DNA from: Kudoa neothunni
Lineage: Eukaryota; Cnidaria
DNA length: 64,000 bases
Assembly: GCA_964304625.1 (NCBI GenBank)
Contig: OZ199840.1
Span: forward strand, 4,030,001-4,094,000
Reading direction: 5' to 3'
This document shows positions 26,206 to 38,384 of the stretch, piece by piece. The notes beneath the pieces are model-generated. The model made no database searches. It had not been told where the DNA came from and saw only the letters and a program-made list of their open reading frames with translations. The position numbers and the translations under genes were made by a program. Every line of letters begins with the position of its first letter. Position 1 is the stretch's first letter.

Positions 26206-28225
26206 ATGTTTTGTACTTTGTTGGTGATTCATTTTCTTCTGTTAACAACAACACATTTGTTTTATGTGCCATCATCTTCCCAAGATAAAATTCAGGTAAA
26301 TGTTACTTCGTATTGTTTTGATTGGTCTGTTGATGTGATCCATTGCTATAACACCTAATTTATGTAGTATGGATGCAGTTCAGATGTCACAATGGAATCG
26401 ATGTAATTAGTTCAGCGGTGGAGCGAAATTAAATAGGAATTCAATTTGTCTAGCCAACCATTGAGAGTGTTTCAAATTAACCTGGATTTACTGCCAAACT
26501 TGAGATGGTTAAAAGTAGCCAAGTTCTATAAACATCAGGTTTCTAAATCAATGGCATTATGATAATAACTCTCAATAGTTGAAAATGCTGGAAAAAATGA
26601 CCGAGCAATTACTAGGTTCCGGCTTATTTAATGCTACCAAGTCAATTGCGGTAATAATTCTCTCGCCTTTATACTATTCAATTTATTTCATACGTTAATG
26701 TTTCCTATTGAACATTCTTATTATTAATATAAAAATCGTGCGATAAACACACGCATACAACGATATTAAACTAATATCAACCTCTATTTTAGCCTTCTAT
26801 CGGGGAACACTTTGAAGCTGAATACCTCCAAGAAATAGAAGGGTTTGCTAAACATGCTGATCTACCAACCTCATCATTTATAACTTACAACATTGTATAC
26901 GAAATATTTACATTTTGTTCATCGATAATAGGAAAGGTTGATAAAACTGGTAGTTATTTCACATTTTTTTCTAACGTTCACCGACTCATAAATCATCTCT
27001 TTATCAGGTGAACTCGTTCATGGTAGAAATTTTGACTTTGGCTCCTTGGTTGATCAAAATCTTGATATATTTTCCGATCAACTTATTAACCTCATTCGAA
27101 ATATGACCTTCAATGTAGAATGGATGGTAACGATCCTCTCAACAACAAAGAAAATTCACATAGATATTCACATTTAGAAAAATGGAAAAAATTATCGCCC
27201 AATCCACTCAATTTGCCGGCCATATTGGCATTAACACAGCTTTAAAAAATGTTAGCTTCCCGTCTAACTCTCATTTAATGACTCTCATGTTTTTAAATAG
27301 GGACATTTTTCTTTTTCTTCAAATAGCCGATTTGTCCCTGGAGAATCTGGAATTTCTGGTTGGTTTACGCTTTATTTAACGGGGTCCCAAAATGAATGTC
27401 GTTAATCGTATTTTAGGCATTTTCAGAAAAATTCTCTTCAAAAATAATGCCAAATTTGTCACTTTTATGTCAAGAAAACTTATTCTATCCAATGCAACGT
27501 AATATTGTCTTACTGTTGGTGGTGCTTTTCGTTTCACACAAAATCTAGTTACGATCAAGCTGTAAAATATTTAATGTCCAAGCAATTAGTAGCTCCGGTG
27601 TACTTTATGATAGCATCTGGAAAGAAAGTAGTGATTTGGCTCTATTACAATAATTTGAATTTTTAAAGGGAGCTCTTATCACTAGAGGGATCAACACTCA
27701 ACTTTTTCCGTATATTTGTGTCCATTTAATATGAAAATTTCAATTTTTTTATATTCAATCGATTAGAGAATATTTGAACAATAGCAAGGAAAATAAAAAT
27801 TGGTTCCTACTTCAAACCAACTACGATTTCTGGAAAAATACCCCTGTCTTTGATCATCGGCGAGCTATTGTAAGTTCGACTGAACTTAAATATCTGTCCT
27901 ATATACCCTATTAATCTTCTCTGTTAGGGAATTCAATGCATGGAGTACAACAGAAAACAGGTATGACCAATTTTCTTGAAATTTCATCATTTTTATTGAT
28001 ACAATCTAACCATATAGAATCGTAACCATCACCAACTCTCTAATACTATACTCAATGTTTTAAACACTAGACCTTTATTGAATAAAGTATTTTGTAGTTT
28101 TGGTGATTTATTGTTAGTTAATAACGTTTTTGCAGAACACTATGTTCACTACCCTTATGTTTCCTCAACGTAATCAATATTTCTCTTATGTACAACAATG
28201 TGTCCAAAATTGCACGTTATTCTAG
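26206..28225 (+). CDS. ASAH1: acid ceramidase, 15 exons
   Basis: Lysosomal N-acylsphingosine amidohydrolase, predicted to split ceramide into sphingosine and fatty acid. Exons: 26206-26295, 26368-26402, 26454-26538, 26579-26650, 26793-26949, 27008-27126, 27178-27250, 27301-27358, 27417-27498, 27549-27627, 27669-27709, 27767-27869, 27928-27960, 28018-28086 and 28136-28225. All junctions are GT-AG. The product is about 394 residues, the family's normal length. It begins with a signal peptide (MFCTLLVIHFLLLTTTHLF). Family motifs follow in order: VFQINLDLLP; the autocatalytic nucleophile Cys at about residue 136 in YEIFTFCSSI; GRNFDFG; STQFAGHIG; SNSRFVPGE; APVYFMIASG; ALITRG; QTNYDFW; DHRRAI; NTRPLLNK; and a C-terminal C..NC. 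In exon 7 the six-A run at 27186-27191 is one base longer than the frame allows; with five, the alignment has no gap. NAAA is the alternative, but the end resembles ASAH1 more. Confidence 0.94.
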
Positions 28226-29243
28226 CTATTTATATTTGTTTGTAATATATATTGACTTACGTGTGTTTTTATTGAAAAAAATTCTGCTTGTGAAAATTTA
28301 TGTTTGTTATAGTTTTCGTTGTGGTCGTTCCTATAATGAAAATATAATAATGCAACTGTAAATCCACTTAACATTTTATGTTTTATTAATATTTTAAAGT
28401 GGAGTAATAGTTTTGGAGTTTTATTAGATTCCTACAAAATAAAGTATAATCTAAATGCATTAAGATCTTTATATTGCGTTATGTAGCGTTTATCTTTCAT
28501 TTATAATTAAATTTTATTCAGTATATTTAAAGTGGAGCTTGTGTTATTAATTATTCAGAGGAATCTATAATACATATTGGAATTAAATTCTAATTAGAAA
28601 AATATTTAAAATGGAGAATTACGCAGGATCTCACTACTACGTAACCATCCTCTTTATTTTAATCCAATAATCCCCTAATTGTGCTTCTCAAACGTTCAGT
28701 TTAATTTAATTTCTACGAAATGTTGAGGAAAAGATTAGAAATATAGGATTTTATAAATTGATACAATAATTTACATTTTTAAAAGCTATGGCTGTGAAGT
28801 ATTGGGAATTGCCATGTGAAGGGTACATATTATAGTTCCGATAATTTAAAGGTTATTCAATGTTGAATTAAATTTTAACGTAAAAATGATAATATTACTC
28901 AAAATAAATAAAAATTTAATATATAAGAATATCCAAGATTTAAAACAAACTCAACCCAACAGGATGGTTTGGGATGGGGGACTAATTGAAAATATTCTCA
29001 CCTTAACTATTAAAATTTAAAAATACAGGCAAGAGTTTTAGTATCAAGGATTTCAATTGAGAAAAAATTTAGTTGTCGAATTTAAGTCTTAATCAAGATA
29101 GGTGAAATAATAGTAACTTAAATCTATAAGTGAGGAGTGAGATCTTTATAGTGTCAACTAGTTGGCATTTAACTTATGGGGTAGAGTTTCCAAAAATATA
29201 CTAAAGTTGAATAAAAATGTCTTTTTATATTTGAATATATTTA
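28226..29243. other. intergenic, nothing recognised
   Basis: AT-rich 3' flank of the acid ceramidase gene. The phrase TATTTAAARTGGAG recurs about three times between 28395 and 28620, suggesting an old degenerate tandem repeat. Confidence 0.35.
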
Positions 29244-29615
29244 CAATGTAACCTCGGAGTTCGAACACATATAGAAAGGATATTCAGAACAAATCCAGTC
29301 GGAGCAAAAAGACAGAGAAGAAGAGGAATTCTATAAGATTCGCTCAATCAATTTGTTCGAACGTCATCGAAAGAGAACCCTTTTATAATCTATTGGATGA
29401 CAATTACAAAATATTTATCCTATATTTCATTTTTATTATTATATTTTATATAAGCAAGGTACGCATGTTTTTTCATAAATAACAATAGAAATAGTCATTA
29501 GTTTGATGTACGGTAACGGATTAAACTAATTTTCATTATTTTGCAAGGGAAAAAATTATTCAGAGTTCAAACATACTTCTATAACGGATTATGGTCAAAG
29601 TCCGAGGTTGCGCTG
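29244..29615. mobile_element. pogo-type MITE, short uninterrupted copy
   Basis: Begins CAATGTAACCTCGGAGTTCGA after TA and ends CCGAGGTTGCGCTG. It matches the copy at 8930-10327 along its length but lacks the hAT insertion. No coding capacity. The right TA is not preserved. Confidence 0.8.
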
Positions 29616-30074
29616 AGTTTCAAAGTTATGTTTCATTAATCAGAACAAATCTAATTTTAAAGTGATGTATACACTATAAAAAAGATGGAACCATACCAGG
29701 AGTCAATTTTATTAGTCTATAGGAAAAGTAAGTTATTTTACATGCCATTAATTAAGTTTAAACATCAGAATTTTTAAAGTAAATAAATCATCTTCTAATA
29801 AAGTATCTTTTAAAGGATAATGGATAAACAAGCTCCTTCTTCAATTTTCAAATTTAAAATTATTTAGACTCAATATTTTCCAATGTAAGTGGGAAAATTT
29901 TCATCTTCGTAGGTCAGTGTTCTCCACATTCAGAAGCAGATTTAATTTTAATATCGTGTTTTTATGTTCAAATATTTCTGTAAGCTTATTTTTACTCATT
30001 TATATTCGAATTTAGTGATTTTTTGTATAAAAAATATTAGTTCAGCAATATTGTACGTTAGATATTTTAATATA

Positions 30075-30961
30075 CAGTCGTGCCTCGATATTGCGTTAAT
30101 TTTTTAATTGATGATAAATTTTGATACTGCTAGGTAATAATTACATTATTATCTCGTAAAATATATGTAAAAATATTTATGAATAAAAAAATTAATATGA
30201 AATTGCTCAGCACGGCAAAGTAATTTTGTATTGCGAAGCAGTTCCAAGGTGTGGAAACCCTGTTTTGATTCGATATTGCGTAGTAAATTTGACCATGCCA
30301 AGGCTACAGAAGGATATTTCTGAGAAATTTAAAATTATCAGTTGTAAGAATTCAACTAAATCAATGAGGAGTTAAAAAATGAACGGGTTAGAAATTTTAT
30401 CTCAGTAATAGAATAATTATGTCTTGGTAAAAAATACATTTTAAATATAAAAAACATTCAACCCTTGGTAGAATCTTTTAGATAGAAAAAAAAATTTCTA
30501 GTTACGACATTTCTAACAAACGAAAATGTGGATGAAGGAGAGACTTTATTAGCGGTCTAATTTAATAGTAGCGGTCCATGCGCCAGTATCTCTGATGATA
30601 AGTGTCAAAAGAAACAATTAATCGTCAAACTGTTAACATGTAAAATTAAGGGTGTCTTAAGAACTCTTAGACAAACCTTTTCAAGTCAAGATCTAGAAGG
30701 TCTCTGTGATTTACAGCCATTTATGGATCAAAAATCAGCTATTTTAAAAGAAAGAGAACCACAGATTAAAATGGTGGCCAGTTTCTCTCAAGATAAAATG
30801 AAAAATAGGAAAAATTTACTTTCATTATATAAATTAATTTATGTTTAAAAAGAGTCAATAAATGGGTTAATCGATTTTTTTCGCAGTGTACGCGCGCTAA
30901 ACTCGATATTGCATAGTAAGTTGGTGGTCCCAATTTAGTACACAATACCGAGGCTCGACTA
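30075..30961 (+). mobile_element. pogo/Tigger family 1, internally deleted copy
   Basis: Left end CAGTCGTGCCTCGATATTGCG after TA; right end CAATACCGAGGCTCGACTA before TA. The only coding trace is the C-terminal part of the transposase at about 30650-30780 (plus strand), with LRQTFSSQDLEGLCDLQPFM. This is equivalent to LREAFIKEDPRGLFDLHPIM in the 42733 element. The catalytic core is gone. Confidence 0.82.
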
Positions 30962-31456
30962 TAACAATTTTTACGGCTAGAATTCAATAAATTTAACACA
31001 TTTACAACGAAATTCAAACTTTTTAAAAATTCATGAATTTTCGATCCAAATATTTAAATATGGAATTATTTTTACAGTCGAAATTTTTCAAATACTAATC
31101 TATTTGAGAATGCAATCTATTATACGATTTAAGATAGCTCTTGGAATTTCTCTTTATTAATCATTTCTTTAGATGACTAAATTGAGAACTTAATTATAGT
31201 ATAAAAACGCTAAAATAAAATATTTATTAAATTTTTTCAAACAATTTAAAAGAATATGATGAATATAGTAAATTTGAGGTGATTGAAAAAACTTTCTCAT
31301 TGTTTGATTCAAATCATGCCATCAATTCAATCATAAATGTGTTTCTGCGACAACGCAGACACAGAATTTCTTATTCTATGCCGTTTAATGACTTATGATG
31401 ACAATTAGTTAAAACCAACCTAGTACTCTAATTTAATATAATTTACTTGAGAAATA

Positions 31457-32262
31457 CAGTAACTTATGGGTCGTACGTAATGTCGCGATAAAACACAAAT
31501 TAATTAATATCTAGAAAAATGAACTCGCACAATATAAATTTGGTAATATTAGTAGCATACTAATTCAGTTTGACTTAAGAAAATTTACATTATCAATGGT
31601 TTTTATGCATTTTATGTGCCGTGCGTAATTATTTTTGTTTCATAAGTACGAAGATTATGACCTGTGCGCCAACAGGTGGTATAAATAATTTTAACTCTAT
31701 CCAAAAAGTTGAATTAATGAAATATCAAAAAGTAGCCAGTAAATCAACCGCTACATTTGAAACGATGATCTTTGATGTAGAAGAAAGATCTGTCTTGAAT
31801 ATTATTATAAACATACAGTTTAATTGTTTTAACATTATAACAATTTTTCTGTTCCAAATTAAGAAAACTCTCAGAGGGAGAAAATGTGGATATTGATCTA
31901 CACGTGAAAAGATGGATTGAATTGATCAGAGCAAAAAATAGGTGATGCTCAATAATCTTTTAACTGTAAAGTTGCTGAATTCCTTATGATGCCCCGCATT
32001 CAATATCTGTATCTACTAAATAGTTTAAGACTTTATAAAAAAAAAAGATTTAACTTTTCTCATAATACATTTTTGGCATATCTTCAAATTATAAATCATT
32101 TGCATTAAAGATTTCCGCAAATATTCAATTAAACAATATGCTAATTAGTCAAAATATGACCTAATTTTTTAAATTTTTGTTTAATTTCGCATGCGCAAAG
32201 CTACGTGTCGTGCATAATAATTTTAATTTCCCTTTTGATTACGCACGACCCATAAATCACTG
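31457..32262 (+). mobile_element. pogo-like element with a distinct terminal repeat
   Basis: Ends CAGTAACTTATGGGTCGTAC and, on the minus strand, CAGTGATTTATGGGTCGTGC are inverted repeats flanked by TA on both sides. Related GTGCCGTGCGTAAT and TGTCGTGCATAAT blocks lie inside each end. Within it, about 31700-31930 shows decayed traces of a pogo-type N-terminus (IQKVELMKYQKVASKS, then DIDLHVKRWIELIRAKN, compare DIDTEVYNWIVNAR in the 869 element). It is non-autonomous. The end sequence sets it apart from the other two Tigger families here. Confidence 0.78.
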
Positions 32263-32349
32263 TAAATTAATATTTTCGCATGTGTGTATTAGAGGATTGC
32301 GTAACATCTGGGAGCAAAGAAAATGTTACAAAGTGTCGAAGCGTTATTT

Positions 32350-33050
32350 CAGTGTTACCCACCGGTGGGGCGTGAAAAAAGTTGAGCGGGACATGAGGAT
32401 TTAAACATTTAATGAACCGCTCTGGTGGGATGCGGAAAATGTTGAATATTGGTGTGCCACGGAGAATGATAAGATAATTGGGCAGTATGATGTGCTTTGA
32501 AGTCAATATCTTGATTTTCGATATCGCGTATTTTTAAGTGACGATTAACATCGCAAAAAATACAACAAGCAATGACCAACTATATAAAAATTAATAATAA
32601 TATTTAACGTGTCCTCCGCATGAATAGAATCAGAATGGGTTGAAGTTCAATCTTGTCTCATTTAGAGGCGTATATCCTCTTTTTTGGTTAAACCTAATGT
32701 AATATTGATTAATTTTGTATTTATTTTCCGTTTATTAGCCCCTTTACACGAAAGTCTTTCTTAATGAGTGTTGGATTACCGCGAGTATCATTTGTCGTTG
32801 TTTTTGACGGAGTAAATAACTAGATGTTGATTTTTAAAGTCCATCTATAAATTAAATTAGATCTGATCAAATTCATTTTAATAAGAAAGGAAGTATATAT
32901 TAATTGCTTTCAAATTTCAATGTGATAGGAGCATTATTCAATGTTATAAACAGTTTAATTTAAAAAAAACAAATTCTTTTGCGAAAGTTGGGCATGGAAC
33001 TTTTTTCAAGAAAACGTGGGACGCGATAGAAAAAAGGTTGGGAAACACTG
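32350..33050 (+). mobile_element. hAT-type non-autonomous element, copy 1
   Basis: Left end CAGTGTTACCCACCGGTGGG; right end AAAGGTTGGGAAACACTG. This is the common hAT end CAGTGTTTCCCAACC. Flanking 8-mers CGTTATTT and CCTTACTT agree at 6 of 8 positions, as expected for an aged target duplication. A second copy lies at 47129-47684 with shared internal blocks (GATAATTGGGCAG, AAAGTCCATC). No coding capacity seen. Confidence 0.82.
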
Positions 33051-33058
33051 CCTTACTT

Positions 33059-36000
33059 TATTACATTCTATAAGATATCATAATTAGGATTAAGAGTTTG
33101 GCCTATGAGTATGAATGACATTGTGTCATAGCGTGTCAAGTAATCAGCATAATAAACTCAACATTTCAATGAGATTAGCTTATTAGAGTTAATGTGGTGT
33201 TATGGTTGGTCTGAGTCTGATATAATGTGTGGGAAAATTATTACATTATTAGCTAGATGTAAATTTGAATCTAATATATCGTTACTAAATGTGTAACTTT
33301 GATGAAACAGGCCAGATTAAAATAAACCTCAATTCCAACAAGTTGTGCCAAAGGTGTTTATCTTGTGGAAAACACAGTTTCACTACCACTGGCTTATTTG
33401 TTTTCGACAAGATTAGGCCTTATATTCGCAGAATTGTCAATTCACCGCAGATTTCTCATCTTGTTTAATTATCAAATAAAAAAGGGTGGTACAAAAATAG
33501 GCCTTAACTAAACTTTCATTTAACTTAATACCGACACCTTCAGTGATAAATAAAAACCTCTCAAAGGCTTATTAGTTCAAGCCAACAAATTTACAAAATA
33601 CGGATCCACCATCATTAATTATTATCATGTTTGTAGGAAAATTGGAATATTTTTATAATTTTAACATTACTGGACGCTAAATTGAAAAATATGTTAATCT
33701 AATCATACATTCATCCTAAATAATATCATATGATCCTATACAGAATCATGTCAATTATTCCATAAATACATTATTAATAGAGAAATTGATCGCATTGCTG
33801 AGTTAAAATTTTTATTTTTATTAGATAATTATTTTTATTAAACTGTTCACTACGAAGAAAATTGTGGAAACATCTAGAACTACATGTTATCAATATTAAT
33901 TATATTGAATTATTTACAGAGATATTACTTTGAATAAATCTCGTAATATAATATCAGGGCAATTAGAAAGTAATGGTTGGAGAAGGAAGCTGATTTCTTC
34001 CCCAATACAATGGTATAATTAATATTTGATTAACTCCGAGGTAATACAAAACTTAATGAATATGATAATGGTGCACCCTTATATCTATATGATTTTGTTT
34101 ATTTTTATTCTGGTTATATTCATCAAGATGCATTGGTTAACAGAATAATATCTGGCACTTTATGGCATAGCTCTCTTAGCCTTAAAACAGAGATGTAATT
34201 GAAGGTTTTAATCTCACCTATTTAGCTATTTGAGTTTTCAGACGAAAAAACAAATTACTAGATGTATCCAGTTAATATTCTTGATTGATATTTTTATAAA
34301 TTAATGTTTCATATTTTATATAATAACATATGTAATTGCGACTAAGCGAAAAAGTATACTAAGCTATTGGGTTAATCACACAAAAAGGTAGGTTTCATAA
34401 CAAGAAAAGTAACTCTGTATGGTATGATTTATCCTTAAGTGACTAATTATTTTATTTGAAAGGTTCTAATAAATTGTCAAAATTTGGTTAAACACATGAG
34501 TAATAAAGTTTTATCATATAGTAAACTCCGACCATAGGCAAACTAAAATAGCAAAATATTAAAAGAGAGTATAATTCTAGATCGGATCCTAATCTGGTTT
34601 TTAATTTAAGCCATTCTTCGTGAAACTAATAACAGCATAAACTTATGTGATCATAACATAAAACGTAATGTGATTATATAAGAAAAATAGATATCAGAGT
34701 AGCTGATTTCTAGAATGTTCCCAATTAACAGTATCATTGCGAGCATTTATCTTCACCTAAAATGCCATACTAATGGAATAATGAAGAGGTTCTTAAAAGC
34801 TCTAATGGTACTCCTGTACCAAATAACACAAACTTAAAATGACTGAAGGATTATGTTATTACACATTACATTTTTAGGTTAAATTATAAATTTAATTTTT
34901 CGAACAAATGTTACAATCCCATAGATAAAATGCAATGTTGGGTGTTCATCAATGAAAGGGTCTAAAACCTGCGTAACCTTAATTTTTAGATATCCTCATT
35001 GTGTTGAGGAACTCGATACTCAACTATAACAAAATTAAAATATTTATGGATTAAAATCGATTCAAGACGATTCGAATGGTTTGCCTCGTGTCATCTCTAT
35101 CAAATAAGCGAAAAACAACCGCATTACATGTTTTTAGCTGTGAAAAAATTATATCTGTCATATTAGTGGTAATTATGAGTCGGTTAGAATGTAAGATTAA
35201 GAATAACAACACAGAATAGAATTTTCAGGGGAACCCAAAGAATAATCAACAAAAAGTCCCAACCATTTACGTAAAACACCTTATTGTTATTCCAATATGC
35301 TATACTATGGCGATAAATAGGTTGTTAAACCATTTTGGTTAGATTTTAGCTAAGCTAATTAGGTGACTGGGGTGGGTGGGGACAACGGACACAACAAGCC
35401 TGACATACTTAGTATGGGGATGTTTATAACTGGTAGTTTCGGGAGCAATACTAGTTAAAGCTCTGGCGATTACATCAACTCAATCAACTATTTAAGAGTG
35501 AACTCAAATCCAAAATAATACTCAAATATTGTTCCCTTCTTAAATCATTATCATCATAATTAGGATTTAACCTAATGAATCTATTCTCTTGGAATAGTTT
35601 GTTTCGGCTTGGAGAATAAATAATTATTGTAGATGCTCCTAGTGGTAAATGATTCACACCAAATTAACCAAATAAGACAAATAAAACAAAACCTAATATA
35701 AAGTTATCCAAGTCGAAAATCAACGAAGGACTAGACAGATATTCATATAGGTTATCCTTGGAGAGTAGTATTAGAAACTGATTAATTTATGTATTAAACA
35801 TTATTTAAAAGAGAGAATACATTAATTCAGATAGCGAAGAAAGAATGAGAAGGAGTCAGCGCCATTAATCGGTCTCAATTGGGCCCTCCGATAAATTTCT
35901 ATTAAACTTTTATATATCCCTTATAATATCAAAATGTGCGAAAGTTTTACGGTGCCTGTAGTGAATATAGTTTTGGTAAAGATACATTGGTGATTAGCTA

Positions 36001-36730
36001 GGTAAAACGACCTTAATTTCGGTATTATAAAGGTTGAAAATCTTGTTTTTGAGTTATGTGGCAAACGCAATGAATCAAACTATTGTAGAGAATACTATAC
36101 AGAAATTTCTGTTTGATAGTTTCACTTAGCAGGCACATCAATAGGACTATTTGAAATGATATTTTTTTCAGTTGTGAATAGTGTTTTTATAGAATGAATG
36201 GTCACAATAATTTGGGGTTAATTTGGTGAAAAATCAAATAAAACATCCGAATCATGCTATTATTTTTCAATAAAAATTGTGCCGAACTTTTAGTAGTAAA
36301 TAGAGCCACAGCTCTAACTTAACTATGGTAATGCCGAGTTAAGCTAATTACGTATATCATCCATTTGAGGTGGTGTTAATGGCCAAGAACCAATTGATTT
36401 GTTGACCCTCCAAAAAACATCTATCTTTGTAATCTAGAGACACAGTAGGTTAAAATATTGTAAAAAATAAGTAGTTTCGGGCTTTATATCGCAGTAAATT
36501 TTATGTATAATAAGTGTTATCCGTGTATTGCCAAAGTGGAAGCGAAGTTAGTACTTAAAATTTGAGTTACGACTATCGAAAAACAACCCATAAAACCTGT
36601 TCGAATAATATTAGGGTCTACTCCAGAAGAAGCTAATAGCAACATTGTTATTGTGTGGTAGAGTGTGTTATCGGGTGCGTGTACGTCGTAACACCTAAAA
36701 TCATCGCTGACGATTTGCGTATTCAGTTAA
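33059..36730. other. intergenic and 5' region of the BAHD1-like gene
   Basis: About 3.7 kb without a recognisable gene, repeat or RNA. The final 150 bases before 36731 are likely leader sequence. Confidence 0.35.
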
Positions 36731-38384
36731 ATGGTAGGGAAGGCGTTAAAGCTTAGAATGAGTAGCGATATGGAACAGTTCAAATCAAACAATTCACCAA
36801 AACACTCACAACCAATCTCAACACAAAGTAACCGACAATCTAACACTAAACCACTGTCTGAGGACAACGCAACATCTTCGTCTAATACCACCAATTCAAG
36901 TATGAGCTGCAAGGTAGAAAATTCCTCCACAGCAGCTACAGGTAGCAATGAAAATCTTGTTACAGCTAAAAAATCTTACAATAAATCTGAATCAATGTCA
37001 CCTGTGTCTGAGAAGAACGGTGATTCGAACCAACCACTACCACATCAAACCAACCCAATGAGTCCATCAGCAAATTTGCGTCGTTCTCAACGCAAACCAG
37101 CAATCAACCACACCAAATATTCACCAGATTTTTTCATCACAACAATGAACAAATCCAAATCAATCTCATCACCTAAACCAACTACGTCATCAAACACAAC
37201 TGTTAACAACGGATCCTCGACTGTTGAAACTGCATCGTTAATGGAATCATCAGATGATCAATACGAACCAACTAATGGTTTCAGTAAGGAGACTACCCCA
37301 AAAAAAGCTCCACAACCGAAAAATCAAAGGAAAAGTCGTGCTAGAAAACCTAAAAATGGTGCCACTGTTACCGCTATTAATGGAGTTGGAAAAGCGACAA
37401 ACAGTCCTACAGAACGACCACACGATGCTTGTACTTTGAAAGCAAACAAACGGCCTTCAAGTAAACGTTCCAAGAAAAAGTGTCGTAGAGAACGCTTTTT
37501 TCTATAATCCACAAACACAGACCTTCTACGATAACCTCATTATCGGCGATGAAACCTACAGGGTGGGAGATTGTGTTCAGCTCACCACCAAATATCCAAC
37601 AAAAAAAATCGGTCGTATTAACGCCATCTACACTGAAAGTCCTCCACCAAATTCCAAAAAATCCCCCAAAAAAGCCAAAATTAACAGTAAGTCTCGAATT
37701 CGATGAATCGATAGTTTTTTTGAATGTCTAGATTAAATCATTTCCCTTAAAATTGTTGCTATCAATTATTTTAACATTTAGAAGTTGTTTTGCTGAAAAT
37801 TCCATTAATTCCTCTTAAATCTTCATAATTCGGCAAAATTGTCGTTGATTTATAATTTGATGTTTATTTAGTTGTAGATGATCCCCCAATTAAAAAGGTT
37901 CTTATAAGTTGCTATTTCAACGCAGAAAAGTACGCTGCATCTGTCGAAGGTCATTTTGCCAAAGTATCCATTTATATCATAGCTGTTTGAAAATGTTACA
38001 ACCGACTGACTGATCTCTTCATTTAGCATGAACTTTTTGCTACTAGAAGATTTAAAGTGTACAACGAGAACGAAATTCTTAAAAAATGTTATGTGGTTGG
38101 ACTTAGCCTATATAATCGGTAGGTTATTAGTTGATTTTAACAAATAAATGAAGTATCAATCACGTTTAATTGTTTTTTTAGAATCAAGGCGATGAAAAAA
38201 ACGTAATGCGGTTGAAGAGTTGGGCCAACTTACCACATCCACTCGTACACCCCCACTTGTATTGCCTCTTTGCAACGCAATGGTTTACGATGAACATGTT
38301 AATGTCAAATCCAAATATTTATACTTTTGTCGATCAATCATTAATGTATCTAATCTAACGTTGAATCCAACTGTTTTCAAATAA
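36731..38384 (+). CDS. BAHD1-like: BAH-domain chromatin protein, BAHD1-like, 4 exons
   Basis: Exons 36731-37686, 37872-37963, 38027-38118 and 38182-38384, introns 185, 63 and 63 bases, product about 446 residues. The first 250 residues are low-complexity Ser/Asn/Thr/Pro/Lys-rich sequence, with LRRSQRKPAINHTKYSPDFF and a basic end (SKRSKKKCRRERFF). A C-terminal BAH domain follows: TYRVGDCVQL, IGRINAIYTES, VLISCYFNAEKYA, HELFATRRF, ILKKCYVVGLSLYNR. The last block, KYLYFCRSIINVSNLTLNP, matches the [20 protein letters not shown]-type end of BAHD1 proteins. By family it would act in the nucleus as a histone-mark reader, probably in silencing. Two homopolymers, six T at 37496-37501 and seven A at 38195-38201, each carry one base more than the conserved frame allows; with both shortened, length and phase fit. 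An internal ATG at 36758 is an alternative start. Confidence 0.85.
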
